Shown: positions 26,801 to 34,705 of the stretch, in pieces
Layout: each line of letters begins with the position of its first letter
Position numbering within the stretch: the stretch's first letter is position 1
Assembly: GCA_959347315.1 (NCBI GenBank)
Contig: OY365807.1
Location: forward strand, 33,477,660-33,541,659
Reading direction: 5' to 3'
DNA: 64,000 bases
Source: Bimastos eiseni
Lineage: Eukaryota; Annelida; Clitellata; Crassiclitellata; Lumbricidae
Position numbers and translations under genes: made by a program
Notes under the pieces: generated by a model
The model's database searches: none
Told to the model about the DNA's origin: nothing
What the model saw: the letters and a program-made list of their open reading frames with translations, nothing else

Positions 26801-27118
26801 TATGTTTCACATGTCCTTTTCATGCATTCATATTTAACACAGTTTACACTCTTTTCGGTCATCTAACTTTCTCACATAATTATTCTTTTCACACACATAT
26901 TCTTTCTTAATACACTGAAGTCCTTCAGCGTCTATTTGTGTCCAAGTTTCACTTAATTTCGTAAGTGGCTAAATAAGAAAGTGAAGTAAAACAATGCTTA
27001 ATAGCTCAGGCTAACTATAGTCACTTGGAATAATTCCAGAGATACAGCCATACTCACTTGCTTGTCTCATAGATGTCGCCAGACAACAGATGGTGGTGAA
27101 CAATAGAAACCTTCTCAT
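1038..27118 (-). CDS. 13-exon gene for a secreted cysteine-rich two-module protein (DUF7042-7045-like)
   Basis: Reconstructed minus-strand gene. Coding exons in order: 27118-27058, 20715-20574, 20175-20108, 18723-18643, 16049-15876, 12689-12496, 8783-8675, 7960-7717, 6127-6063, 4103-3960, 3805-3708, 2282-2168, 1333-1038. All twelve introns have GT and AG ends, every junction phase matches, and the joined frame (1791 nt) has no stop before the final TGA, giving 596 residues. A hydrophobic signal peptide (residues 1-20) is followed by two cysteine-rich modules: about residues 21-276 ([35 protein letters not shown]) and 277-498 ([38 protein letters not shown]). The tail (499-596) is Ser-rich. 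The motifs match what I remember of the invertebrate ectodomain families DUF7042-DUF7045. Function is unknown; secretion or surface display is inferred from the signal peptide and paired cysteines. The C-terminal hydrophobic stretch is short, so a GPI anchor is only possible. Confidence 0.85.
1650..1850 (+). pseudogene. LINE 3' end in intron 12 of the 13-exon gene
   Basis: The diverged peptide [17 protein letters not shown] matches the same W-N-x-L-P-x-x-L-R motif. It is followed by a 3' tail with GGCGCTATATAAATCAATGAAT, a tail shared with other copies in the window. Confidence 0.55.
2168..2282 (-). CDS. Exon 12, residues 461-499
   Basis: Excellent splice sites: TTGTCTTTTGCTGCAG before it and GTAAGT after it. 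It encodes [17 protein letters not shown] and [20 protein letters not shown]. Phase 0 in, 1 out, the counterpart of exon 7. Confidence 0.82.
3708..3805 (-). CDS. Exon 11, residues 428-460 (ECLTTWKEE)
   Basis: Strong acceptor (TTTCTTTATATGTTGTAG) and GTAAGC donor. The peptide [20 protein letters not shown] ends TANCF, clearly parallel to ECLASWRDG...RYRC in exon 6. Phase 1 in, 0 out. Confidence 0.87.
3960..4103 (-). CDS. Exon 10, residues 380-428
   Basis: Acceptor CCTAACTGTCCAG, donor GTGAAC. It encodes [20 protein letters not shown] and further cysteines (FGCHGS, SSCSSKP), a counterpart of the CPFQGAF domain in exon 5. Phase 1 in and out. The plus-strand open frame over the same DNA is a shadow. 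Confidence 0.8.
6063..6127 (-). CDS. Exon 9, residues 358-380
   Basis: A 65-bp exon with acceptor GATTATTGTAG and donor GTGATA. The peptide [21 protein letters not shown] matches the exon 3 segment (Cys, then basic residues, then V-x-x-E/Q). Phase 2 in, 1 out, identical to exon 3. Confidence 0.82.
7717..7960 (-). CDS. Exon 8, residues 277-358 (second module start)
   Basis: Acceptor TTGCTATTCCTCCAG, donor GTAGGA. It encodes [18 protein letters not shown], the same Cys-Pro-Trp-Gly-Trp pattern as exon 2 with a longer body, and ends [10 protein letters not shown]. Phase 1 in, 2 out, as in exon 2. Confidence 0.87.
8675..8783 (-). CDS. Exon 7, residues 241-277
   Basis: Acceptor AAAATTAG and donor GTACTA enclose [19 protein letters not shown] and then [17 protein letters not shown]. 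The aliphatic stretch ending in a cysteine matches exon 12. Phase 0 in, 1 out, as in exon 12. Confidence 0.8.
8825..9026. repeat. 17-bp minisatellite, left part
   Basis: Units like GACCTATGTCATCATCT and GACCAATGTCGTCATCT repeat, with a 68-bp higher-order period of four units. The array resumes at about 10693-10812, after the inserted element. Confidence 0.8.
9027..10692. mobile_element. AT-rich terminal-repeat element (GGGCCGTCTATAAATGACGTCA family)
   Basis: The left end begins GGGCCGTCTATAAATGACG at 9027. The right end carries the same ATAAATGACGTCACGCA inverted (about 10673-10689), followed inward by C-rich DNA, mirroring the poly-C stretch near the left end; the outer 9 bases are missing on the right. 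The body is very AT-rich, has no supported coding frame, and holds a diverged internal duplication (9528-9670, 9697-9845). It sits inside a 17-bp minisatellite whose units continue on both sides, so it inserted into the array. Confidence 0.7.
10693..10812. repeat. 17-bp minisatellite, right part
   Basis: Diverged GACCAATGTCGTCATC-type units continuing the array at 8825-9026. Confidence 0.65.
12496..12689 (-). CDS. Exon 6, residues 176-240 (ECLASWRDG)
   Basis: Encodes [20 protein letters not shown] and ends RYRCA, typical of the third domain of this family, with a strong GTGAGT donor. A short Gln run comes from CAA/CAG repeats. The acceptor GTGCAG is the only nearby AG with the required phase; its pyrimidine tract is poor, so the 5' edge is less certain than the rest. 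Phase 1 in, 0 out, matching exon 11. Confidence 0.75.
12769..12850. repeat. (TAA)n microsatellite at the 5' edge of retroelement copy 1
   Basis: Runs of AATAAT with a few interruptions end directly before the truncated retroelement frame. Confidence 0.85.
12866..15250 (+). pseudogene. RLE-type non-LTR retrotransposon ORF, copy 1 (RT, zinc finger, endonuclease)
   Basis: A single plus-strand frame of about 795 codons, broken by four in-frame stops: TGA 14027-14029, TAG 14243-14245, TGA 14567-14569 and TAA 14834-14836. Reverse-transcriptase motifs are [13 protein letters not shown] (near 13540), [11 protein letters not shown] (near 13690) and YLDDLTLGG (near 13780; YLDD instead of the commoner YADD). 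A C-x2-C-x9-H-x4-C finger (near 14695) is followed by RH..LND and RPDG...AWDVTVPD (14876-14946), the layout of the restriction-like endonuclease in R2/R4/NeSL-type elements. The N-terminal part is missing: the frame begins at a TAA microsatellite with no ATG. The element lies antisense in intron 5 of the 13-exon gene. Confidence 0.88.
15276..15575. repeat. (TTA)n/(TAA)n microsatellite between the two retroelement copies
   Basis: About 300 bp of AAT/ATT-type triplets with (ATC) and (ACT) variants. It produces long meaningless Ile/Tyr/Asn open frames. Confidence 0.9.
15640..15808 (-). pseudogene. RLE-type retroelement C-terminus, copy 2 (inverted)
   Basis: The minus-strand peptide [20 protein letters not shown] ... 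[20 protein letters not shown] aligns with the last 55 residues of copy 1 ([20 protein letters not shown] ... [20 protein letters not shown]). It is 5'-truncated at a (TTA)n tract and points toward copy 1, so the two copies are tail to tail. Confidence 0.82.
15811..15866. repeat. (TTA)n microsatellite at the 5' edge of retroelement copy 2
   Basis: Pure ATT triplets, ending 10 bp from the exon 5 donor of the 13-exon gene. Confidence 0.9.
15876..16049 (-). CDS. Exon 5, residues 118-176 (CPFQGAF domain)
   Basis: The acceptor chosen (GTGATTGTAG at 16050) keeps the frame from exon 4; a second AG 12 bases further in would break it. The peptide has [17 protein letters not shown], a likely N-glycosylation site (NNS), and five cysteines in all. 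The donor GTCTCC lies only about 10 bp from a (TTA)n tract and a retroelement fragment. Phase 1 in and out, matching exon 10. Confidence 0.85.
16714..16885 (+). pseudogene. LINE 3' end in intron 4 of the 13-exon gene
   Basis: [12 protein letters not shown] (diverged W-N-x-L-P-x-x-L-R) followed about 110 bp later by AGGCGCTATATAAATCTTCT and ATCAATGAAT, the shared tail. Confidence 0.5.
17383..17430. repeat. (TA)n microsatellite
   Basis: Alternating TA with one TATG interruption; a shorter run lies at 17216-17240. Confidence 0.85.
18643..18723 (-). CDS. Exon 4, residues 91-118
   Basis: Acceptor GCTCTTTCTAG, donor GTATTA. The peptide [16 protein letters not shown] continues the NVLQYKE segment with two further cysteines and ends HTLIR. 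The exon is 81 bp with phase 1 at both ends, so it could be skipped without shifting the frame. It has no counterpart in the second module. Confidence 0.82.
18938..19016. repeat. (CA)n microsatellite
   Basis: About 80 bp of CA with a few CG variants, in intron 3 of the 13-exon gene. Confidence 0.9.
20009..20093. repeat. (TA)n microsatellite beside exon 3
   Basis: Two TA runs separated by ATGTATAAAAATA. The tract begins 15 bp from the exon 3 donor. Confidence 0.88.
20108..20175 (-). CDS. Exon 3, residues 68-91
   Basis: Short exon between TTCTGTTATAG and a GTAAGC donor. It encodes [20 protein letters not shown], the C-x-x-C plus NVLQYKE pattern expected just after the exon 2 domain in this family. 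Phase 2 in, 1 out, the same as exon 9, its counterpart in the second module. A long (TA)n tract lies only 15 bp downstream of the donor. Confidence 0.85.
20574..20715 (-). CDS. Exon 2, residues 21-68 (first module start)
   Basis: The acceptor is a T-rich tract ending in CTCAG at 20716. The peptide carries [12 protein letters not shown] and then [16 protein letters not shown], the pattern C-x-x-P-x-x-W-x-G-x-W followed by a conserved Gly-Lys-Gly-x-Cys. The exon ends AACAG before a GT donor (GTCATC, weaker than average). Phase in 1, out 2. The same pattern recurs in exon 8. Confidence 0.85.
22551..22745. repeat. (TATATATG)n microsatellite
   Basis: About 195 bp of TA runs with regularly spaced TG steps (TATATATGTA), in intron 1 of the 13-exon gene. 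Confidence 0.9.
23518..23915. repeat. 400-bp polypurine minisatellite (GGA/AGA/CGA)
   Basis: The plus strand is almost wholly A and G, with GAC/GACGA blocks recurring in a longer unit around GACGACGACGACGAGGAGGA (three similar blocks near 23660, 23765, 23850). It yields spurious Gly/Arg, Ser and Leu open frames in all readings. Confidence 0.9.
25149..25350. repeat. (CA)n array with a CTCACC higher-order unit
   Basis: CACACACACTCACCCACACA-type units of about 26 bp repeat, with GC and AAGGA variants at the end. Confidence 0.85.
25360..25450 (-). repeat. tRNA-like SINE unit, copy 1 (inverted)
   Basis: The reverse complement matches the unit at 25905-25998 along about 85 bp, including AATGAGACCAATTACG, GGGTCGTAGCTAA and a B-box-like TTCAA stretch. 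Confidence 0.5.
25905..25998 (+). repeat. tRNA-like SINE unit, copy 2
   Basis: TGTAGCTGAGAAATGAGACC resembles an A box, and GTAAGTTCAATTCCTCG 60 bp on resembles a B box, the internal promoter layout of tRNA-derived SINEs. It is not a foldable tRNA gene by eye. Confidence 0.5.
26105..26175 (+). repeat. tRNA-like SINE unit, copy 3 (diverged)
   Basis: TGTAGCTTAGAAACGAGACC and AAAACGTCTTTACGACTTCAA match copy 2 with more changes. Confidence 0.45.
27058..27118 (-). CDS. Exon 1 (signal peptide) of the DUF7042-7045-like gene
   Basis: ATG at 27118 begins [20 protein letters not shown], a basic start followed by a hydrophobic core typical of a signal peptide. The exon ends with one base of codon 21 before a strong GTGAGT donor at 27057. 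That A joins with AT from exon 2 to make Asn21. An upstream non-coding exon cannot be excluded. Confidence 0.8.
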
Positions 27119-27328
27119 ATCCGTTGTTAAGAATCTCCTACTGTGACGTAGCGTTGCGCAGAAACGGTTATAACAACCACGGTTGAGTGGTTGCAAGAAG
27201 AGCGTCAATTAAGAGACACTCGAGGGAAAATGGTCAGATAAGCAAAGCAGAAGGAAGCTCAGCTGTAATCCACATCGTAGTTAAGAGCAAAATGATGCTA
27301 ATATGCGATGCGTCGGTAACCAATGGCA

Positions 27329-27356
27329 TCAGCAGCAGCAGCAGCAGCAGCAGCGG
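27329..27356. repeat. (CAG)n microsatellite
   Basis: Eight CAG triplets, then CGGCAA, about 210 bp upstream of the exon 1 start of the 13-exon gene. Confidence 0.85.
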
Positions 27357-27649
27357 CAACACAGACTGAATGAAGCTGGAGGCGTCGTCGTCGCCTGCTT
27401 TTATCTGCAGACGACAGCCAGGCACCGAGGAGGCTCCGATGGAGGCTGGTGTGCTCTGCTGCGGTCCCTTAACCTTCTACCTGCGGCATACCTCCTCCTC
27501 ATCCGTCTACCGTCTTCCATCACTTCTCTCAGTCGGCTGCACTCACTCACTTAGTCCGGCGATGAGCAGCGATGACTGACTGCGATGGCCAAAACACGAT
27601 CCTCTGCCTTCATTGGCTCTGCACAGCGGAAGCAGTAACAGCTCCTCCC

Positions 27650-27795
27650 TATACTCTTCCTACACGCTCTTCCTTACTAATTGGTGGTCCAACTGCCTCT
27701 CTTCTTCGTCTCAACACCACTCTCTTCTTCTATACGGGTCTCTCGCATAGGCCTACCGATTGGTGCACACTGCGAGAGGCGCTATATAAATAAAT
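27650..27795 (+). repeat. LINE 3' tail upstream of the 13-exon gene
   Basis: CT-rich DNA ending GAGAGGCGCTATATAAATAA, the same 3' tail as at 1830 and 16860. The coding part is unrecognisable. Confidence 0.4.
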
Positions 27796-29316
27796 ATATA
27801 TATAGATATACATACAATAAAATATACTACACAATACAAAATATGATACCGTACACATATACACACACACGTATATTAGCGATCACACATGAAGACAGAA
27901 ACATCCGCACAAATACATGCACACATACATATGCACATAATGTCTAAATTCACCTCCATGCACGCACCAACGAACACGCACATATATATATACACACATA
28001 TATGTATAACAATATATATATATATATATATATGGAAGCACATTCGCTGGTTATACCTAGTGCGCGTTGTAGTGATTCTTCGAGTGAAGAGCTTCGCCTC
28101 ACCGGTGGATAACTTCGCCGTTGGTGCCAGTTGCAGTGCCAATTGTGGCGCTAGTTGTAGCGCCAGTTGCTCCTATCATTGTATCACAGCAGTTGATTCT
28201 ATTGCATATGCTGCCCCTCAGGTGTCAGTGTTATCTTTGGCACTCAATGGCGCCAGTGGAATCGGTGCCATGTTTTGTGATGATGCGGTGTCTGCGAGTG
28301 CTCGTCTGCTGATAGTTCTGCTTGTCCTTCTGCGTCCTTCGGTCCCTCTTATTCCGACAAGAACCGCTTCTCACAACGAGACACGGCGGTTTCAGCGGAT
28401 GACCGCATCGTGTCCCTCTCCACCGCATCCTTCCACTTCCATCTCCCTCTCCCAATGCGCCCACGGGAAGAAGGACGCCACTCGATCACGTCGACCCACC
28501 AGATATGGGCAGTCGATCAACCCAAACCTTACCCCCACCCTACGCCATCCTACCACACTTGACACACCCCATGCACAGCGTTGCAGTGCGGTCATTGTGT
28601 GCGCTACACATGTTTCGAGTGAGTGTCTTCTGCTTCCCATTCCTTCTCTGTCAACGTGGTCGTGGTCGTCAATTTCCTGTTCATTGTTTCCGACTGACCG
28701 GAGGGTCACAGTGGCCACCACCGTTGACCAAAGCAGAGAGAAGAGGGTGGTCATCGATGTAGATTCTTCATATCAAACGACTGATGCTTTCGTTCTGTGG
28801 GTGCGTCATCGTCATTTACCACAAACCGTTCAAAAAGAAAACACTCCCTCCCTCCCTCCTTCCCTTGTTCCAACGCTCAGATGCCGATCATTACGGCACT
28901 GCGCAATAAATTATTATAATATTATATAGGACTATCTAAAGATTTTGTTCCCGGGTCAGTGCCAATGTCACCCTAAATATATACAGTACTACAGTTACAT
29001 ACATCGCATGTATGCCATTTAATAATAATTGATAAGTGACTAAAGTCCTAGAGCAATATACGACGTTGGCGTCTGACTGTTTATGCTGTGAAAACGGATC
29101 AATTGGAGAATCTTATAACTGATGACTTCGACATACATGTAACTGCCCAACAAAGGCATTCGTGATCGCAGTTTGCAAACTTTTAAAGCGCCACTCGTCA
29201 GAAAGCGCAGAGCACCAGCTTATTCACCGCCGCAAAAACTTGGATTTATGCCCAGTCCTATCACGTTCATCCGAGGCTTCTTATAAATATCGTCTGAATG
29301 CACGCACGCTTGCTCC

Positions 29317-29591
29317 TCCATTTCTTCGGTGCACTACATACATTGCATTTCTTCGGTGCACTACATACATTGTATATCTTTGGTGCACTACATACATTGC
29401 ATTTCTTCGGTGCTCTACATACAATGCACTTCTTCTGTGCACTACATACATTGCATTTCTTCTGTGCACTACATACATTGCATTTCTTCGGTGCACTACA
29501 TACATTGCATTTCTTCGCCGCACTACATACATTGCATTTCTTCGGTCCACTACATACACTGCATTTCTTCGGTCCACTACATACATTGCAT
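29317..29591. repeat. 27-bp minisatellite, about ten units
   Basis: Unit landmarks TTTCTTCGGTGCACTACATA and CATTGCA. Because 27 is a multiple of three, several frames stay open and give nine-residue repeats (for example LHFFGALHT). The unit has no splice or start context. Confidence 0.9.
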
Positions 29592-30481
29592 TGATTTGAT
29601 GATTTGCTCTTGATGAACCTCAGCTTACTTCACGATTTCAATTCGGATCTGTCCGAAAGGTTTCCACAAGCTGCAGCGTTATTAGAGTTAATTGAAAGGT
29701 TATCAATTTATTCGTCAAACCATGACATTATCTAATTAAAAGCTATGCGTGTCTGTTTTGTCACGAGTTTAATGATAGTCAGCTGTTGAGTGCATCGCGA
29801 CAGCTGTCTAATCATCCGCTGGTATTTCAGACTTCGCAGTGTATCTTGTGTTTGACAGAGAATATTCAGACAAATGGAAACGATGCAGTTTCTATCACGT
29901 CTTAGACAAACACGTATTGGCCAATGGGCGTTAAGTACATCGGTATTACTTCGTCGTATCTATGCGTATCAGATACACGTAGAGGGCAAAAAGATTAATT
30001 CATGTCTATGGATGCATAAAGCCATAAATACATTGTCGTGACAGCCGTATGACGAGTGTGGACACAGTCCAGGGGTCCCGAGGTCCAGCGGACCTCCAAG
30101 CTTTTTGCTGAAGAAAAATTCCTGTACCCTTCCAGATTGTCTGTTAGTTAATTGCACCTGGGTGTCCTGCAGAGAGTCGTCACTCGTCAGTGAATATCTC
30201 ATCAATATGGGGTTAGCTGCTCGCCTACATGCCGCAAGATATTAAGTGAAAGATTGACAGCCTGGAGGTGGTCAGGCCGGATAGACGTAGCCTACTGTCC
30301 TAACTGATAACATGCTTTGTAAGATAGAATGGACTTCCCATAGAGCTCCGTCTCATACCCAGTCGTCAATTTGTAAATGCGGAGGTGGTGGAACTGTAGG
30401 GCGGGCGTTTCTCCTACCCCACCCCGCCGTCTATGGCGCTCCAGAAGAAACCGATCGATGTTGACGCAGGAGAACCAAGAA

Positions 30482-30967
30482 GGGGCCGTCCACATATTAC
30501 GTACGCAGCAATGGGGATAGGGTTTCAAATTTCGGCCATTTTGCGTGCGGGTGCGTATGGAGGAGAGAGGGGGTCCCGAAAATATGACGTACGCAAATAT
30601 AATTGTCTAATTATGACGTTTACAATACGGAATGTGAAAATTAGAACTGTAAACCTAATCACAGACTATATTTCTGCTTAATCAATTTTATATAGCATTA
30701 AAACAGTTCCATATGCAAGTGTTATTAGTGTTTTAATTCTTCATAACAGTTAACAAATTTAAGCTGTTAAATATAATGCTCAATAAAAATAAATGGCCTG
30801 CGGTAAAACCAATGTCTTATAGCTATTTAACCTTTGCAATGGCGAAGGGGGTAGAACTCAAATGTACGCACGCATTGGAGGAGGGGTTAACGAAATGTAC
30901 GCGGTGCAACAGGGGGTAGGAGTCCGAAAATCCGATTTTTTTGCATACGTAATATATGGATGGGCCC
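30482..30967. mobile_element. Short element with GGGGCCGTCCA inverted ends
   Basis: The left end GGGGCCGTCCACATATTACG and right end (reverse complement) GGGCCCATCCATATATTACG match at about 22 of 26 positions, extending through GTAYGCA. The interior is AT-rich with no coding potential. It resembles the 9027 element only in the ends (GGGCCGTC and a nearby ACGT core), suggesting a related non-autonomous family. No clear target duplication was seen. Confidence 0.6.
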
Positions 30968-31249
30968 AAATCAAGAGCAAACATAAAACAGCTTGAAAAG
31001 TTTTATAATTCACGCTTGAGAGTATAGAGGTGCTTAGTTAAATAAACTTGACATGATCATAATTAATGGGCAGATACATGTGTATAATAAGCACAGTTTT
31101 GATTGCAGGTCAATTACCAAAGGGTCACCTGGGTCAGACAAGTATAGACAGACATATCAATGCTAGCCCTTAATATCCTTTAGATGCAAGTCTATATATA
31201 GGCATAGTGTCACTGTGTCAGAAGCAGTAATGCCCCTCAGTCTGAGGTA

Positions 31250-31327
31250 GGAATCAAATTAAATGAAGGGATGGTGAATTATCTCCGATTCACTGACAAC
31301 ATTGTTCTCCTCCACACCTACAGGATA
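31250..31327 (+). pseudogene. LINE reverse-transcriptase relic
   Basis: The frame GIKLNEGMVNYLRFTDNIVL before a TAA resembles the active-site region LRFADDIVL of RTE/LINE reverse transcriptases. The catalytic pair is mutated to T-D-N, so it is dead. Downstream traces (NAEKTK-like) are out of frame. Confidence 0.5.
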
Positions 31328-31699
31328 TAAACTACAAACACGTTAGACAATTTCACCGATTGATCAACGCAGAGAAAACCAAACAATGCTGATTGAAAAG
31401 ACCAAACAGACAACCAGGCCCGTAGTCAGTATGAGGCAAGACGAGGCGAGTGCCCAGGCATAACTCTCAAGACGAGGCAAGAGTCAAACGAGGCATGAAA
31501 ACGCTTCTAATCATTAACGGCTACAAGCGTCTTTGAACCAGGACGTAATCTTGGCACCGCACAGAAATATCCTTCGTAAGTTATTAACCGTAGCTTACAA
31601 CGCTAACAAATTCATACATTTTACACAAGGGTGCGCTAGTCGCTTGATCTGTACATGCATCTCTGCTGACGTGGGTCTGTTGAGGGGTTTATTGGGCTG

Positions 31700-32630
31700 T
31701 GCCGGCGTGTGTCAGTTGATCGGTTGATGCGACTGTGCGCGTGTGTGTCAGTTGATCGGTTGATGCGGCTGTGTGCGTGTGTGTCAGTTGATCGGTTGAT
31801 GCGGCTGTGCGCGCGTCTGTCAGTTGATCGGTTGATGCGACTGTGTGCGCGTGTGTCAGTTGATCGGTTGATGCGGCTGTGTGCGTGTGTATCAGTTGAT
31901 CGGTTGATGCGGCTGTGTGCGCGTGCGTCAGTTGATCGGTTGATGCGACTGTGCGCGCGTGTGTCAGTTGATCGGTTGATGCGGCTGTGTGCGTGTGTGT
32001 CAGTTGATCGGTTGATGCGGCTGTGTGCGCGTGCGTCAGTTGATCGGTTGATGCGGCTGTGCGCGAGTGCGACAGTTGATCGGTTTATGTGGCTGTGCGA
32101 GCGTAGGTCTGTTAATCGGTTGATGCAGCAGTGTGCTCGTGCGTCAGATGATCGGTTGATGTGGATGTGGACGAGTGGGTCTGTTGATCGGTTGATACGG
32201 CGGTGTGCGCGTTTGTGTACTTTGATCAGTTGATGCCGGTCTGTGCGCGTGAGTCTGTTGAACGGTTAATGCGGCTGTGTGCGCGTGCGTCAGTTGATCG
32301 GTTGATGCGGCTGTGCGCGTGTGTGTCAGTGGATCGGTTGTTGAGGCTGTGCGCGCGTGTGCCAGTTGATCGGTTGTTGCGGCTGTGCGCGCGTGTGTCA
32401 GTTGATCGGTTGTTGCGGCTGTGCGCGCGTGTGTCAGTTGATCGGTCGATGCGGCTGTGCGAGCGTAGGTCTGTTAATCGGTTGATGCGGCTGTGTGCGC
32501 GTGTGTCAGTTGATCGGTTGATGCGGATGTGCGCGCGTGGGTCTGTTGATCGGGTCATTGGGCGGTTCGCGGGTGGATCTGTTGAGGGATTTATTGGGCT
32601 GTGCGCGCGTGTGTCTTTTGATCGGTATAA
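31700..32630. repeat. 36-bp minisatellite, about 26 units
   Basis: Unit landmarks CAGTTGATCGGTTGATGCGG and CTGTGCGCGCGTGTGT. It reads as a 12-residue repeat (SVDRLMRLCARV) in two overlapping plus-strand frames (31709-32233, 32203-32637). Not considered a gene: no intron, start or domain context. Confidence 0.9.
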
Positions 32631-33159
32631 CTTATAGCAATGATTAAATTATGCCATCGATTATTGTACACTTGAGTGCGAAGCCTTGAGCTTCATCGGT
32701 TTAGAATACACGTAACCTAATTACTTTTTTGCTTACGTCAAAGTGAATGAGTAAAAGTGCATCTAGAATGACAGCTGGTGTATCTGAGCCATTTGATATA
32801 AGCTGACTACCATATCATAAAATGCCCATGTAAATTGCGCCAATAATGAAAACAAGTGTGCCCCTCGAGCCCATAAGTTGTAGAAAGTGCAGGGGCACGT
32901 GCTTCGGCCAGTTATAAGGTGCGGGGCCGCTGAGTACATCCCATAATTGCTCATAATTACTTTAACGTGGTCATCTTTCGTATGTGCAAATGCTATAGCG
33001 GCAGCCTACAGTTATAGCTATAGTCAAAACTTCAGAGCAAAAATTAAAATTGTGGTGGAACTGCGCGGAACGGCGTTCCGCCTAATTTACTTGCTGAGGA
33101 GCCGGGACGCCGTTCAAGCACTCCAGGAGGTGCCGGAACGGCGTTCAGGTTCATTCCGG

Positions 33160-33300
33160 CTGAAATTGACCACTGCTCCCACCTAAGTACTCCTCGTCTT
33201 CATTTTACGCCTCTTTTAAAACTGTCCTTATCAACCGCGGGGCATGCCGGGAGCGCCTCTGGGTAGATATCCTTAAGTGCGATATATCAAATAGTTATGA
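33160..33300 (+). repeat. LINE 3' end, diverged
   Basis: TTTTACGCCTCTTTTAAAACTGTCCTTAT and GGGAGCGCCTCTGGGTA precede AAGTGCGATATATCAAAT, a variant of the shared LINE tail. (The first motif is given as separate landmarks near 33200 and 33240.). Confidence 0.4.
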
Positions 33301-33524
33301 TTGATTGTTTTTGATTGAAGATGGGTAGAATAGGCTGTGTTGATACAGAGCAGTTTATTAATGACGGGAGAGCGGTTGGCTGATATCTTGACCAAATTGA
33401 TATTGTTTGTAATACCATGTTTTATCAATATACACAGTTTGTGTACTCATGCAGAGTCTGACAGAAGATTGGCACGGTAAATCATGAAATTTACTAAAGA
33501 ATTAGAACATTATATGAAATAATG

Positions 33525-33810
33525 GATGAATAAGAAGATAAGACGAAGAAGGAGAAGAAGATGAAGAAGAAGTAGAAGAAGAAGAAGAAGAAGAAGAAGA
33601 AGAAGAAGAAAGGAAGAAGAAGATGAATATGGAGATGAAGAAGAGGAAGAAGAAGAAAAAGAAGAATAAAGGAAGAATAAGAAGAATATGAAGATGAAAA
33701 AGAAGAGGAAGAAGAAGAAAAAAGGAAGAAGAAGAAGAAGAAGAAGAAAAGGGTGAAGAAGAAAGGAAAAATAAGAAGATGAAAAAGAAGAACAACAGCA
33801 AGAAATAGAA
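33525..33810. repeat. Polypurine (GAA)n tract
   Basis: About 285 bp of AAG/GAA-rich DNA with GGA, GAT and AAA variants. Confidence 0.88.
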
Positions 33811-34589
33811 GAAAGGTCTTGGTTGGATTGGGGACTACTTAAAAAAACAGATAGACAGAAGGCAATTCGACCTCCATCATGGGTACACGTCAAACTTACC
33901 TAACGTTCTCTAATCTCTTCTGTGCTTCACTATAGCAAAGTCGTAGGATATATTATGCCTCCTTTAATAGCATTACGACGATTACGTATACTCACTTCGT
34001 CCACGATCGCACATTTGAGAGATCCCGTCAGCTGAAGCACTAACCCGATGTGGTTTATCACTAGAATGCTAAATAAATGAATCTATTCCCATGGAAATCG
34101 TAATTCCCATTGCTTACTTGCTCTTCGCTTACTCGCAATCACATCTGCTTTGTAATTGCTAATTACGTCCAATCATTTTGTGATTGTACGTGCATTCGCT
34201 CTGGTGTTCCCGCGGTGCGTTTGCAGGCGGTTAAAAAGTGCACACTTACTTACTTTGCTTGGAATAAACCGTGGAGTCCTACGAGGTTCCGTATTAGACC
34301 CTATGCTGTATCTGTAATAATGTGAGTGTGTATGTATCTGGCCTCATGAGCTCTGAAGTGCATCATGTTCGCCGATGTCTCTAATGCATTTGTGTCAAAT
34401 AGCTCACTCTTTGAACTGATAAACAAGCTTAATGTAAAACTTGCGAAGGTAGGCTGGCAGAGACCTTCTTTTAATTTCCTTAAATGGAAGTTGGATTGAT
34501 GAAAAAATTAAACTTAGGCCTAAATGAAAGAGTGATCAATGGAAAATAATGTTTGCTTGAATAGAGCTGCATCAATGAACGTTATCATG

Positions 34590-34705
34590 CATACATACAC
34601 AGATCCATGCATGCATGCATGCATGCATGCATACATACATACATACGGACATACACACAGACATGCACACATACATGGGGGTATTTGTACGGGGGGGGGG
34701 TAATT
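34590..34705. repeat. (CATG)n and (CATA)n tract with a G-run
   Basis: CATGCATGCATG and CATACATACATA repeats followed by ten consecutive G at about 34691-34700. Confidence 0.8.

Larger units (their letters stand above)
27119..29300. other. Upstream region of the 13-exon gene, no supported gene
   Basis: Contains the (CAG)n run, the LINE tail, (TA)n and (CA)n stretches (27793-28034) and short GCGCCAGTTGTAG-type repeats (28125-28175). A long plus-strand open frame (27889-28929) has no recognisable domain. The promoter of the minus-strand gene should lie at its left edge, but no core motif stands out. Confidence 0.6.

Noticed and set aside
27889..28929. 346-codon plus-strand open frame
   Set aside because: It starts in a (CA)n/(TA)n microsatellite, has no domain or conserved pattern, and its composition follows the local CT-rich DNA; read as a chance frame.
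29317..32637. Arrays that might be taken for CRISPR
   Set aside because: Units are contiguous without unique spacers and this is animal DNA; they are minisatellites.
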